Shown: positions 43,101-52,707, counted from the stretch's first letter. The stretch: DNA of 64,000 nt from Stenotrophomonas terrae (GCF_001431465.1 NZ_LDJJ01000041.1:29836-93835); one strand, 5' to 3'. Notes: generated by a model not told the origin, from the sequence alone. Translations and numbers: made by a program.

Positions 43101-43800
43101 GCGTCACCAATTGCATCGACTGCGCCGAGGTCTCATCCACGTTGCCTTCGACATCGTAGGCGCGCAGCACATAGACCAGACGGTCGCCGCGGCGCAACGG
43201 CGTGGATGCCGGCAGCGTGCCGTCCCAACTGCCCCGCCCGACCGCCGCCACCGGCAGCGCGAAGGTTGCCAACGGGGCCACCCGATCACTGTCACTGCCG
43301 CGATAGATGCTCACTTCCAGGCGCTGGATGAACGCGGTGTAGTTGCCGCGCACGAAGAACTCGACAGGACGCACGATGCGGCCCTGATCGAAGGCCACCA
43401 GCCCGGGCGCGGAGATCGACAGCTCGGGCTGGCCCATCGCCGGGTCTTCGGTGGCCCAGATCGCGCCGCCCTCCGGCAAGCGGATCATGAACTCGCCGCT
43501 GACGGTGGCCTTGCCAGGCTCATCCAATGCAATGCTGACACGACGATCGGGGCGCAGCGCCTGCGATGAGGAGCGCGCCGAGGTGCCCTCGCTCACCGGT
43601 TCATCGAAGCTGCGCGAGCGCAGGGTGAACAGCAGTTCGCCTTCGGCACTGCACTGGCTGCCATCGCAGTCGATCGGCGTAGTGTCGGCCTGCGGCGGCG
43701 CAGCCTGCGCGGTGACCGCCAGGCTCAGCAGCAAGGCGTGGTACAGGGCTGCGCGCTGCAGGCGGGTCGAGCGACGGGCGGCAGAATGACGGGCGCTCAT
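40114..43800 (-). CDS. Large outer-membrane beta-barrel surface protein
   Basis: 1228 residues. A signal peptide ends near AVTAQAA (about residue 33). Residues 100-400 are beta-rich domains with Ig/CARDB-like stretches; from about 560 alternating amphipathic strands with many YxR and WxR turns suggest a barrel, ending in VGRY with a terminal aromatic. The start overlaps the stop of the DUF11 protein (ATGA), so they form an operon and probably a surface complex. The C-terminal barrel may anchor or export its partner; this is inferred. Confidence 0.78.
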   Translation of the reverse strand: MSARHSAARRSTRLQRAALYHALLLSLAVTAQAAPPQADTTPIDCDGSQCSAEGELLFTLRSRSFDEPVSEGTSARSSSQALRPDRRVSIALDEPGKATVSGEFMIRLPEGGAIWATEDPAMGQPELSISAPGLVAFDQGRIVRPVEFFVRGNYTAFIQRLEVSIYRGSDSDRVAPLATFALPVAAVGRGSWDGTLPASTPLRRGDRLVYVLRAYDVEGNVDETSAQSMQLVTPAEVERGNQQLRDALEDRRGSAVDANQAASLSLLEQVFDSNGLRQQNIPVYGSRVRLRGRDLPLGAALKINGESYPLDQDRKFAAEYLMPIGHHLFDVRVERPDAPPIERRLAVDVSGRYLFGVGLADITVYQNKASGAGSDIARGERDDAVLSDGRLAFYLKAKSRGRYLLTAQADTQNQPLDALFSGFTTADPRDLFRSLDPDLYYPTYGDDSLTQRDVDSMGRFYLRMDWDKNQALWGNYNTGLSGTEYAQYVRSLYGAALSWRSRGANAWGDARTELRLFGSQAETAPGHSEFIGTGGSLYYLRHASILRGSDQVVLEIRDRTTGRVEQRVPLVRGADYEIDALQGRILLTRPLAQVSRENLRRISRDVPLDGYEQRLIVDYEWVPTGFDSDDITAGARGKHWFGDHVAVGATYVDEQRAGQDYSLRGADLTLQAGRGTYLKVEHSRSEATSAPVFFSDNGGLSFSRLNPDGPREGDATAVEARINLRELGWTQRDWSAGAWWRQVQGGYSVGRFDTGQRVREQGAELLGYVTDDFSLYARYSEARRGKESLTQAQATAEWRIGDNDRLSAELRRVQEDRGIGSAAGVLAAARYTHRIGTALDVYGGGQLTVDDDHGRYADNDAVVAGGTYTFANLSTLGGEVSDGDRGSAAQINAEYKLTPQHSFYGAFTQSTDRSEYDPLFSPNAQDGWTLGQRWRLSDQVNVFNESQFLKSGQESGLANTFGMDFYPALGWNAGFTLSDGKLDASSGRVDRKAISLSGGRTSPGTEWQSKLEWRRDTGAERRTQWVSTNRLSHRLNDSWRIAARFNYADTDDAINPVAGARFIEGNLGFAYRPWHNDRWALFGRYSYLYDLSTLGQVNGVDYDQRTQVLSLDGVYRIDQRWEVAAKLARREGEVRYGRGTGPWFDSATNFAAAQLRYDLFYQWHGLLEYRLLDVRDGGRRQGWLTGIDRDIGRNFRVGIGYKFTDFSDDLTKFDYEHRGWYLNLVGRY

Positions 43801-46800
43801 CGACGTGCCTCCTGTAGGCGGGCCGCCGCGCGGGTGGCGGCAGTCTCCTCGCTGCGCACGCGCAGCCGTTGCTGCACGGCAGGACTCAGCTGCACACGCA
43901 GGGCTTCAAACACCGCATTGGCTCGGCGCAGGCCCAACGCCTGGTTGTAGGCATGGCTGCCGCGCACATCGGTGTGCCCAACCAGGCTGACCTGGCCACC
44001 GCCCATCTGTTCCAGACGTGCGGCAATGGCGGCAAGCAATGGCTTGAATGCTTCGTCGATCACCGCCTTGTCGGTCTCGAACAGCACGTTGCCGAGCAGC
44101 GCGCCACCGGCATCGACACCGGCAACCAGCGAGTGCGGATCGAGCACGTTGGTCCGCAACTGCACGGTCAGCCGGGCGCGCGCAGCCTCGGCCACTTCAG
44201 CCTGCAAGGCATCACGCACGGCGACCGCACGGGCAAAGGCCAACGCCTGGCTTTCACCATTGGCAGCAATCACCACGTCACCGCCCTGGTAGCGATCCAC
44301 CACCTTGGCCATTTCCGCCAGCACCGGGCGGTAGTTCGCGCGCAGCACGCTGCTGCCCGGGGCGAACAACACTTCGCCCAGGGTAAGTTCCGCGCGTTCG
44401 GCGGCGGCCTGCGGCGACGGCGGCAAGCGCACACCAAAACTGAAGCGGGTAGGCACGCCCTGGGTGACACGACGCAGCAAGGGGTTTTCGGTGGTCAGCT
44501 CGGAGCCAGCCGGCACCGTGGCCGGATCCAGCTTGACGATGAAATTTCGGCCCAGTCGCGCATCACCACCGTGCACGTCGGCCAGGTGGTAGCGGCCGAA
44601 CGGATCGGTTTCGATCAGCAAACCTTCCACGGTCGCCAGCCGTACGCCTGGAATGCCCTGCTCCTGGATGCCCTGGTTGCCGATCACGTAGGCCACTTCG
44701 TAGCCCTCGGCAATACGTGCGATCTCGCGATGCACCGACGGCTCGGCGGCGCTCAAACCCTTGGCCGCCTCGCCCCCCAGCTGCATGCTGGAAGCACCCT
44801 GCGCATCCAGCTGCAGGCGATGCCCCTGCGCGCTTTCCAGCACGAAATCATCGGTGAAAGCCAACTCGCGCAGGCGCTGGCGGATCACCACCTGATGGTT
44901 CTCCACGTTGTCCGATGTGGAGCCCAGGCCGTGCACCACGCCCACCTGGACGCCATGCAGCAACGGCGCACTGGCATCCGCCAGCGGCTGCGGACCATCG
45001 CCACGATCCAGCGTGGTCGAACCGGGCACGTAGGCAGAAGGCGCGAAGCCACCCTGCACACGCACGCCGGTCAGCTCGGCGCTGTCCTGCCAGCCGTCGC
45101 CATCGTGGTCATCAAACACGGTGCCGAACACCAGGCTGTCGTCCAGCAGCGGATCGGCATCCATCCGTACTTCAGCGGTGGCCACGTTCGACAGTGGGCT
45201 GCCGTCATCGGCGGTGGCCACAGCCTGGTTGATGAAAGTACCGGCGCGCACGCCAGCGCCGACCCGCAACAGGTAGCTGATGGTGGCCGTACGCCCCACC
45301 GCGATATCCACCGCCCCGATGCGCAGCGGCGTCTGGCTGCTGGCCAGCGCGAACGCGCCATCATCGTCGGCCACCCGCATCGAACCGTCGACGTAGCTGA
45401 AACCCGCCGGCGGTGTATCGACCACCACACCGTCGCGCCAGTTGCTGCTGCCCACGTTCTCGACCGCCAGCTGGTAGCGCACCAGATCGCCCACCTTGAC
45501 CAGGCGCGGACTGGCGGTCTTGGTGATGCGCAGTGCGAAATCGGAAATCACCTTGTGCTGCGTTTCACAGGTGCCGCATTCCGGTGGCGGCGAACCATCC
45601 GGATACCGCCCGCGCAGGCGGTTGAACACCTGCGTGCGCGCCTCCTGGTTGACGATGGCCTGATAGACGAACTCATGCTGGCCCACCGGGGTGCCGGTCG
45701 GCAGGGTGCATACGATGTCGGTCCCCTGCTGCACGCAATCTGTCGGCAGCGCATCCACGCTGAGGCCGGCGTCGGGCGTATCCACCAGCTGCAGCGGCCG
45801 CCGCAGCGAGGCGCGCTCTACCGTGGCCCGCAAGGTGTAGCGCAGGCGGTCACCTGGACGGACCTCGGTGCCACTGGCCGGGCCGGACAGCTTCTCCAGC
45901 ACTACCCGCGGCTCGGCCAGGGTGTGCTCGGTGCTGCAGGTTCCGCTGCAGCTTGGGGTGTCGCCACCACTGCCCAGTACCGCGTTGCGCACGCTGCCAA
46001 CGGCCTGCGCGTTGACCTGTGCGCGGTAGCTCAGTGCATAGGTACCTGGTGCGGTCCCCGCCGGCAGCGTGCATACCAGCGGGTTGCTGGCGTTGCAGCT
46101 GAAGGCGCCCGGCTGGGTCACCGACTGCAGGTCCAGGCCCGCACCCAGGGTATCGGTCAGGGTAAGCACATCGGTGGTCTGTGAGTTGGCGACCACCACC
46201 TCGACGCTGTAGTCCACCGCTTCGCCCATGTTGACCGGCGAGGCGGTGCTGGAGCTCTTGCGGTAAGTGACCGTCGCCGCCAGCACCGGCGTCGTGGTGG
46301 TGCAGTTGGTCGTGCAGACTCTGGTACCGGGGCCGCTGCCAAGCACGGCGTTGCTGACGCTGTCCCTGGCCTGCGCATTGACCGTGGCGATGTAATTGAC
46401 CGTGTAGGTTCCAGGCGCGGTGGCGGCCGGCAGCGTACACACCAGGGGATTGGCGGCATTGCAGCTGAAGCCGGTGGTGGCGGTGACAGAAGCGAAATCC
46501 AGGCCCGGCCCCATCGTATCGGTCAGGGTGAACACCGCAGTGGTGCGCGAGCGACTGACCACGGCGGTCAGGCTGTAGGCGATGCTGTCGCCGACCTTGA
46601 CCGCAGCGGTGGCCGCCGCGTCCTTGCGATAGTCGATCTGGCTGCCAGCAACCGGCGTGGTGGTGTCGCAGTTGATGGTGCAACTCGGGTTGTCGCCGCC
46701 CGTACCCAGCACCGCGTTGGTCACCTGGCCCGTCGCCTGCGCGTTGACCACAGCGGTGTACGACAGACTGTAGCTGCCCGGCGTGGTGCCCGCCGGCAAG

Positions 46801-49800
46801 GTGCATACCAGCGGGGTGCCGGCAGCGCAGGTAAAGGCACCTGTGCTCGTCACCGCACCGAAATCCAGGCCGTTGCCCAGCGTGTCGGTCAGGGTCACCA
46901 CGTCGTTGGTACGCGAGTTGCTCACCACCGTGGTCAAGGTATAGGTCAGGCTGTCGCCAACCGACACCGGCCCGCTGCTGTTCACCGACTTGGCATAGCT
47001 CACGCCCGGCGTTGCCACCGGCGTGGTGGTATCGCAGTTGATGGTGCACGAAGGTGTATCGGGGCCGGTACCGAGCACAGCGTTGCGCACGCTGCCACTG
47101 GCCTGCGCATTGACCATGGCGGTGTAGCTCAGGCTGTAGGTGCCCGGCGCCGTGCCTGCGGGCAAGGTGCATACCAGCGGGTTGGCGGCATTGCAGGTGA
47201 AGATGCCCGCGCTGGTGACGCTGCTGAAGTCCAGGCCGCTGCCAAGCGTATCGGTCAGGGTGACCACACCGGTGCTGCGCGAACGCGCGATGGTCACGCT
47301 TAGCGTATAGCCGAGGCTGTCGCCGACACGCACTGGTCCGCCGCTGGAGGCCTGCTTTGCATAGCTCACCAGTGGGCTGGCCAGCGGTGTGGTGGTATCG
47401 CAGCTACCCGCGCAGGACGGATTGTCCGGGCCGCTGGGCACCACGGTGTTGCGCACCTGGCCGCTGGCCTGTGCGTTGACGATACCGGTGTAGGAGAACA
47501 GATAGGTATTGGGCGCGCTGCCGGCCGGCAAGGTGCACACCAGCGGATTGCCCGGCACACAGCTGAAGCCGCCGGCGTTGCTCACACTGCCGAAATCCAG
47601 GCCGCTGCCAAGGGTATCGGTCAGCGTGGTCACAGCAGTGGTGCGGGCATCGGCCACGACCACGCTCACCGTGTAGGCCACGCTGTCGCCCACCGCGACC
47701 GGACCGGCCGTAGCACTGGCCTTGGACACCGAGATGCGTGGCAGCGCCACCGGCGTGGTGGTGCTGCAGTTGGCACTGCAGGTGGGATTGTCAGGGCCGG
47801 TGCCAACAACCGTATTGACCAGCTGGCCGCTTGCCTGCGCATTGACGCTGGCGGAGTAAGTGACGCTGTAGGTGCCGGGCGCGGTGCCGGCCGGCAGTGT
47901 GCACAGCAGCGGATTGGCCGCATTGCAGGTGAACACGCCGGCACTGGTCACGTTGGCGAAGTCCAGGCCGGTGCCGAGAGTGTCGGTCAGGGTCAGCACG
48001 CCGCGGCTGTTGCCATCGGCCACGATCGCATCCAGCGTGTAGCTCACCGTGGCGCCCACCGCGACCGGGCCGGCGGTGTTGGCACGCTTTGCATAACTCA
48101 CCCGTGTCGCCGGTACGGTCACGTCACTGCGGGTGCAGTGGTTGGCGTCGTTGCAGCCTTCGCCCGGGGCGGGCGTATTGCCGCCGTTGAATGGATCGTA
48201 GCCACCACCAACGCTGGCGTGGTTGCGCAGCAGGCCGGTCGCGGCGGCCGTTACCGTCACTGGCAGGCTGAAGCTGGAACTGTCGCCGGCAGTCCCGCTC
48301 GCCGTCAGCACCTGGCTGCTGGTGCAGGTCACGTTTTGACCGCCGGCCGTACAGCTCCAGCTTCCGCTGCTGTGTGTCCCCGTCCAGTTCGCCACGATGC
48401 CGGTGGGCAACTGGTCGCGCACGGTGATCACACCGGCAGGTATGTTCGGCGGATTGCCGGTCGGCACGTCGCTGGTGTTGCTCACCGTCAAGGTGTACTG
48501 GGTGCCGGTCTGACCGTAATTCCAGATGCCAGCGGCAGCATTGTTGCTCTTCACCACCTTCAGCGCGGGTGCGGTGATGGTGATCAGATGGTCTTCCACT
48601 TCACCGTCGTCGGCCACACCGGCCGGCTGCTGGATCTGCGCTGCATCGGTTGCGTAGCGCAGACGCACGTAACTGGTGCCCGCGCTTACCTGCGCGGGCA
48701 CGGTCCAGCTCAGGGTGGCCACGCCACCACTGCAGGCGGCGACGCTGCTGCGCTCGCCCGGATCGAATGCGCCGCTGCGGTTGAAGTCGATCCAGCCGGC
48801 CACGCTGCCGCTGCCCACGCACACAACCGGCTGAATGATCTGGGTACCGGCCTGCATCACGGTCAGCCGGTAACCGGCCAGCCACGCGTTTTCTTCGTTG
48901 GGGTTGCCCGCGGGGAAATTGTCATCGCCCTTGGCATCGGCACTATAGCTGCTCTTCTGCTCGGTATCCGGGCCCATGCTGCCGAGGAAATCGGTCTGCG
49001 GCGGCGCCAACCCGCCCGGCGTGTAGATCGCAGTGTTGATGTTGGTGGCGGTGTTGTTGACCGCCACCCCATCAGGACGGAACTGCAGGTCGTCCACCAC
49101 GTGCATGGCGTCGCCATAGCTCAGCGGCGCATCGCCGAAGTCGGCGTACGGCACCAGCAGGCCAATGGCGATGGCGGTAGTGCCGCCGCCACGCATCGAG
49201 AAAGCCATGTTTACCGCAAGGTTGCCCGGCGCGTGCGCGGCATTGTCGAAATTGAGGAAAGTGACCGCTGCGGTGTTGTTGTCGTTGCCCGGCCCGAAGC
49301 GGATCACGCTGTTGCTGCCGCTGCTGGACTTGGTCACGTCGTAGGGACCGGCGCCGACATTCTTGCGCATCTCCACCACGTTCCAGGTGCCGCGTGCACT
49401 GGCTTCAACGAACTCGCCGCTGTTGTTGATCGACTCGGCATCGGCCATCACCACGCCGCGCAGGCGGTAGGGGGCACCGCCCAGCGTGGAGACGCAATTG
49501 ATTTCAAAAGTGGAGTTGCCAAGGTTGCGGGAGATGCCCGCAATCAGCTGATTGCTGCCACCGGTGCCACCAACGTTGTACAGGTCATCCAGGCTGTCGC
49601 CACTGAAATCGCCTGGACGGTAGCTTTGCAGCAGACCACCGCCAGCAATGTTGGCCAGGGTGCAGCTGACGTTGAGGCTGATCCCGGATGCGACCGGCAT
49701 GGATATCGACGAGGAATCGCCGTTGTTCAGCGTCACCCCGTGCGTGCCCAGTTGCGAGCCGCCACCCCAGGTCAGCCACAGCACCGTGTTGCGGTATGGG

Positions 49801-49973
49801 CTGCTGCCGCCGGTGGCGTAGGCCGCGGCCCAAGCCACCGATGGCAGCGCAGCCGACAGCAGAAACGACAGGCAGGCTACCAGCCATCGGCTGATGCGTG
49901 TGCCGCGTGCGTTCTTTTTCAGCTGCACGCATTCACCGCCCGCGCTGACGCGCGACGTCGTCTTCTGCCACAT
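43797..49973 (-). CDS. Giant DUF11-repeat surface protein with OmpA-like C-terminus
   Basis: 2058 residues from ATG 49973 (GGGG upstream); an upstream frame to 50015 is less likely. An extended signal peptide ends SVAWAAA. It then has a CshA/GEVTVD-type region (GDAPLSYGDAMHVVDDLQF, WIDFNRSGAFDPGE), six tandem ~122-residue DUF11 repeats (about 48110 down to 45910), more divergent repeats, and two OmpA-like segments (GEVLFAPGSSVL, and NVLFETDKAVI with GHTDVRGSHAYN) that could bind peptidoglycan. A surface adhesin or barrier protein is likely. Confidence 0.82.
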   Translation of the reverse strand: MWQKTTSRVSAGGECVQLKKNARGTRISRWLVACLSFLLSAALPSVAWAAAYATGGSSPYRNTVLWLTWGGGSQLGTHGVTLNNGDSSSISMPVASGISLNVSCTLANIAGGGLLQSYRPGDFSGDSLDDLYNVGGTGGSNQLIAGISRNLGNSTFEINCVSTLGGAPYRLRGVVMADAESINNSGEFVEASARGTWNVVEMRKNVGAGPYDVTKSSSGSNSVIRFGPGNDNNTAAVTFLNFDNAAHAPGNLAVNMAFSMRGGGTTAIAIGLLVPYADFGDAPLSYGDAMHVVDDLQFRPDGVAVNNTATNINTAIYTPGGLAPPQTDFLGSMGPDTEQKSSYSADAKGDDNFPAGNPNEENAWLAGYRLTVMQAGTQIIQPVVCVGSGSVAGWIDFNRSGAFDPGERSSVAACSGGVATLSWTVPAQVSAGTSYVRLRYATDAAQIQQPAGVADDGEVEDHLITITAPALKVVKSNNAAAGIWNYGQTGTQYTLTVSNTSDVPTGNPPNIPAGVITVRDQLPTGIVANWTGTHSSGSWSCTAGGQNVTCTSSQVLTASGTAGDSSSFSLPVTVTAAATGLLRNHASVGGGYDPFNGGNTPAPGEGCNDANHCTRSDVTVPATRVSYAKRANTAGPVAVGATVSYTLDAIVADGNSRGVLTLTDTLGTGLDFANVTSAGVFTCNAANPLLCTLPAGTAPGTYSVTYSASVNAQASGQLVNTVVGTGPDNPTCSANCSTTTPVALPRISVSKASATAGPVAVGDSVAYTVSVVVADARTTAVTTLTDTLGSGLDFGSVSNAGGFSCVPGNPLVCTLPAGSAPNTYLFSYTGIVNAQASGQVRNTVVPSGPDNPSCAGSCDTTTPLASPLVSYAKQASSGGPVRVGDSLGYTLSVTIARSRSTGVVTLTDTLGSGLDFSSVTSAGIFTCNAANPLVCTLPAGTAPGTYSLSYTAMVNAQASGSVRNAVLGTGPDTPSCTINCDTTTPVATPGVSYAKSVNSSGPVSVGDSLTYTLTTVVSNSRTNDVVTLTDTLGNGLDFGAVTSTGAFTCAAGTPLVCTLPAGTTPGSYSLSYTAVVNAQATGQVTNAVLGTGGDNPSCTINCDTTTPVAGSQIDYRKDAAATAAVKVGDSIAYSLTAVVSRSRTTAVFTLTDTMGPGLDFASVTATTGFSCNAANPLVCTLPAATAPGTYTVNYIATVNAQARDSVSNAVLGSGPGTRVCTTNCTTTTPVLAATVTYRKSSSTASPVNMGEAVDYSVEVVVANSQTTDVLTLTDTLGAGLDLQSVTQPGAFSCNASNPLVCTLPAGTAPGTYALSYRAQVNAQAVGSVRNAVLGSGGDTPSCSGTCSTEHTLAEPRVVLEKLSGPASGTEVRPGDRLRYTLRATVERASLRRPLQLVDTPDAGLSVDALPTDCVQQGTDIVCTLPTGTPVGQHEFVYQAIVNQEARTQVFNRLRGRYPDGSPPPECGTCETQHKVISDFALRITKTASPRLVKVGDLVRYQLAVENVGSSNWRDGVVVDTPPAGFSYVDGSMRVADDDGAFALASSQTPLRIGAVDIAVGRTATISYLLRVGAGVRAGTFINQAVATADDGSPLSNVATAEVRMDADPLLDDSLVFGTVFDDHDGDGWQDSAELTGVRVQGGFAPSAYVPGSTTLDRGDGPQPLADASAPLLHGVQVGVVHGLGSTSDNVENHQVVIRQRLRELAFTDDFVLESAQGHRLQLDAQGASSMQLGGEAAKGLSAAEPSVHREIARIAEGYEVAYVIGNQGIQEQGIPGVRLATVEGLLIETDPFGRYHLADVHGGDARLGRNFIVKLDPATVPAGSELTTENPLLRRVTQGVPTRFSFGVRLPPSPQAAAERAELTLGEVLFAPGSSVLRANYRPVLAEMAKVVDRYQGGDVVIAANGESQALAFARAVAVRDALQAEVAEAARARLTVQLRTNVLDPHSLVAGVDAGGALLGNVLFETDKAVIDEAFKPLLAAIAARLEQMGGGQVSLVGHTDVRGSHAYNQALGLRRANAVFEALRVQLSPAVQQRLRVRSEETAATRAAARLQEARR
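45910..48110 (-). repeat. Six tandem ~366-bp coding repeats (DUF11)
   Basis: Each unit encodes a version of VSYAKxxxxxGPVxVGDSxxYT, then TLTDTLGxGLDF, CTLPAGTAPGTY and NAQASG, ending TTTPV. Units are alike at DNA level, so copy number could vary by recombination or be collapsed in assembly. Confidence 0.75.
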
Positions 49974-50319
49974 GTTGTTAGCCCCTGTCATCGCTCCCGG
50001 AGGGAGCGGATACATCGTTGAAATTCGAAAAGGCGTTGCAACCCAACATGGGGATACGAAACCGCTGCTAACGGGCCGTGCCCGAAGTCCCCATCATGAA
50101 ATTCCGCGTCCTTCTGCCTCCCCCGCTTGGACAAGAACGCCGGCGTGATGAAAGTCGCAAAGCCGATGTGTTTTGATCGTGAGGGTCGCGGCCTTTTTAT
50201 TCATCGTGCGTTCGGACGGATCTACGAATCCGGCAAAACAATATGCAAAATCGGCAAGCACTGGCCGATGCAATTGCAATCGCTTTGATGGTGTGTGGAG
50301 TTCTTCGCTTTTAGTGGAA

Positions 50320-50945
50320 GCCTGACCGGCGCTGCCAATGCCTTGCCTGGAACTTGTACGGACTGACACCGCCAAGTCTGTGGCCGCATGTGATTTCTGA
50401 AATCGATTGATGTAGCCGTATAGGTGCGAGCTCGCCACTGTTCGACCGGTGTAGATATGTCTGTCGATCCGCTCCTTGTTCAAACAGCCTAAGAAGGGCT
50501 CAACGACCGCGTTATTCCAGCAGTTTCCGTACCTGTTGATGCTTGGCGCAAAGTCGTTTCCCTTGCAGCAACGCCGCCATGCATCGCTTCCACATCGCGA
50601 GTGTTGCGAGCTTCGTCGGAATGGATCTAGGCGTTGCGTGAACTTCGATTGCGTACGGAATTCTCCGGAAGAATTTCCGATGGGTCGTCGGCCTGAAAGA
50701 ACAGCCAACAACTTGCGTGGGAAAGAACCCAGGACCACGGCCAGATACAGCGCGCGCTCCCAGACGCGTATGTAAATGATTTCTGTCACCCATGCTTCGT
50801 TCCACCGCGATACGGAGAACCGACGCTGGCGCGTGTTTGCCATCAAGACCTGAGGCCTGGCAACCGGGATGTGCCGCATACTAGAAGCGTGCAGCGCGCA
50901 TAAGCCGTCCGCTCGCATCAAACGCGCAAGTTGATGCATGCTTTC
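50320..50945 (-). pseudogene. IS3-family transposase OrfB remnant (C-terminal part)
   Basis: The minus strand reads QLARLMRADGL, then RQRRFSVSRWNEAWVTEIIY and ERALYLAVVLGSFPRKLLAV, and YGNCWNNAVVEPFLGCLNKE. In active IS3 transposases these are VTDITYI, VVLDLFSR and DNAxxESFF: the first two catalytic Asp are lost (to Glu and Gly) while the Glu remains. It is defective. Confidence 0.75.
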
Positions 50946-50959
50946 CCTCTTGCAGGTGA

Positions 50960-51350
50960 TGGCGACTTCAATCTGCAAGTGGCACAGACGATCCGAGAGC
51001 AAGGCCTGAACGTTGCTCAGGTCTGCCGGAAGCAAAAGCTGGCCAAGTACAACGTCGAACAAACAGGCCAGGCAGGCATCGGCGAGTTGCAGCGGGAAAA
51101 TCAGCGCCGGTGCGAGCACATGCCGTTGCTGGAAAGCATCGCCCTTCTTCTCCCCCGCCAGCTGGTGTGATCCAGCAATTGATCGATCAGTGGCAGAAGA
51201 AGGCCAGCACTGCAGACTTCGCTCAGGCGGCCGACGCAGCGCCCGGGCAGCTGGTGGGCTGTCCTGCCCCGCGCACCCATCGAAAGGGACCGGCGCTGTC
51301 TTCCGCGCCAGTGACCGCATTCAGCGGTTCCAGAAGAAGCAGCCACGTTC
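50960..51350 (+). pseudogene. IS3-family OrfA/OrfB N-terminal remnant
   Basis: The plus strand reads VAQTIREQGLNVAQVCRKQK, then EQTGQAGIG and LQRENQRR, and after a frame change VIQQLIDQWQKK. These follow OrfA of the IS3 group (GLSVAQVCRDxxxGETAVRRW, GQxGIGxPLT, LExENRxLR) and the start of OrfB. It has deletions and frameshifts. Confidence 0.6.
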
Positions 51351-51522
51351 TCCCACCGCTACCAGAACAGCCGGACAAAGTTCCCTGTTCTTCACCTTAA
51401 TTTATGTACTGCTCAGTTTGGTATTCAGGGTGGATTCCGTCGGCTAACGGATAATTCACAACTATCGAACGGCCACAGATTCAGGCCGCATCGATCAAGA
51501 CCAATAACGAGGTAATGCCGAA

Positions 51523-52095
51523 ATGAAGACTTCTTTGATCGCTTTGGGCCTGCTGGCCGCCCTCCCGTTCGCCGCTTCGGCTGCCGATGGCCTGTCCTAC
51601 AACTATGTTGAAGGCGGCTACGTGAATACCGATGCCAAGGGCGGAGACGCCGATGGTTGGGCAGTGAAGGGCTCGGTCGCGGTACACCCGAACTTCCATG
51701 TGTTCGGTGAGTACAACGCTCAGGAAACCGACAAGAGCAAGGTTGACGTGGACCAGTGGCGCCTGGGTGTTGGCTACAACTACACCGTGGCCCCGAACAC
51801 CGACCTGCTGGCTCGTGCGGCCTACCAGAAGCTGGATCTCGAGTACGGCCCGAAGTTCAGTGGCTACAGCGCTGAAGTCGGCGTGCGCACCGCCTTCACC
51901 CAGAACTTCGAAGGCTATGCCCTGGCTGGTTACGAGAACTACAGCAAGAAGCGCGGCTACGACCCGGACGGCGAGTTCTACGGCCGCGTTGGCGCCACCG
52001 CCAAGTTCACCCCGAACTGGGGCCTGACCGGCGAAGTGAAGCTGGCCAAGGCTGGCGACAAGGAATGGTTCGTCGGCCCGCGCTTCACCTGGTAA
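51523..52095 (+). CDS. ax21: Ax21-family outer-membrane barrel protein
   Basis: 190 residues with a signal peptide of 20 residues (ending AASA). The mature protein is a small barrel: GLSYNYVEGGYVNTDA, GSVAVHPNFHVFGEYNAQ, LGVGYNYTVAPNTDLLARAAYQKLD, and a terminal FVGPRFTW. This family is widespread in Xanthomonas and Stenotrophomonas; it was once proposed as a secreted quorum signal, a claim later withdrawn, and is now seen as an outer-membrane or vesicle protein. A strong terminator follows. Confidence 0.9.
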   Translation: MKTSLIALGLLAALPFAASAADGLSYNYVEGGYVNTDAKGGDADGWAVKGSVAVHPNFHVFGEYNAQETDKSKVDVDQWRLGVGYNYTVAPNTDLLARAAYQKLDLEYGPKFSGYSAEVGVRTAFTQNFEGYALAGYENYSKKRGYDPDGEFYGRVGATAKFTPNWGLTGEVKLAKAGDKEWFVGPRFTW

Positions 52096-52162
52096 GCGAC
52101 AAAGCTGCAAGCAACAAGTAGTGGTGTTGTAAGGCGCGTGACCTCTCTCCCACGCGCCGCTG

Positions 52163-52199
52163 GAAGCCCGGTCCTCCCCCGACCGGGCTTCTTTTTTTG
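52163..52199 (+). terminator. Rho-independent terminator of ax21
   Basis: GAAGCCCGGTC-CTCCCCC-GACCGGGCTTC followed by seven T. Confidence 0.9.
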
Positions 52200-52219
52200 T
52201 GCGCTCGGCACCGCCTGCT

Positions 52220-52604
52220 GTAGTGCCGAGCCATGCTCGGCAGAGGCTTCACCAACAACCCCCACAGCCGCAAGATTTCTGTGTAGGAGCGGCGTAAGCC
52301 GCGAAGCTGACGTTGCTGATGCGATCGGCAGCCACCACAGCTGATGGTGCACCGGCTTCGCGGCTTACGCCGCTCCTACAAAGAGCCAGAGAGCCAACAC
52401 CTCCCGGGTGCGATGCGCTTACCCGGGCTACGTCCCTGGCTCATGTAGTGCCGAGCCATGCTCGGCAGGAGCGTCACCAACAACCCCACAGCGGCGAAAT
52501 TCTTTGTAGGAGCGGCGTAAGCCGCGAAGCCGATGCCTCATCAGATCGCATAGGTTGCCAAGGGTTTCAGCAAAGTTAGCTTCGCGGTTTACGCCGCTCC
52601 CACA
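52220..52604. repeat. Mixed array of SMAG and REP-like elements
   Basis: Single SMAG units (GTAGTGCCGAGCCATGCTCGGCA) occur at 52220-52242 and 52445-52467, and two inverted pairs of the TGTAGGAGCGGCGTAAGCCGCGAAGC family at 52282-52380 and 52505-52604. The two types alternate in a ~220-base period. No gene is seen in this stretch. Confidence 0.85.
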
Positions 52605-52664
52605 AAGAGCCAAAAGGCCAGAGAGCCCGCGCATCCGCGCTGCACGAAAAGAAGAGCGCAAAAA

Positions 52665-52689
52665 AAAGCCCGGCATTGCCGGGCTTTTC
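52665..52689. terminator. Terminator of gpsA
   Basis: AAAAGCCCGGCATTGCCGGGCTTTT, with an A-run on the left giving a T-run for the minus-strand gpsA transcript, whose stop codon is 18 bases away. Confidence 0.85.
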
Positions 52690-52707
52690 TTCATTCTTTG
52701 CGCATCC

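Larger units (their letters stand above)
50290..51360. mobile_element. Decayed IS3-family insertion sequence with internal inversion
   Basis: The left part carries OrfB on the minus strand and the right part carries OrfA and the start of OrfB on the plus strand, with the junction near 50941-50978. In an intact element all would read one way. Terminal repeats could not be placed, so the borders are approximate. Confidence 0.6.

Noticed and set aside
50094..51320. A 408-codon open frame on the minus strand that could be called one large protein
   Set aside because: Only its middle part resembles transposase; the N-terminal third is antisense to the OrfA remnant and the C-terminal end runs into flanking DNA. 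It is a chance frame through a broken IS.
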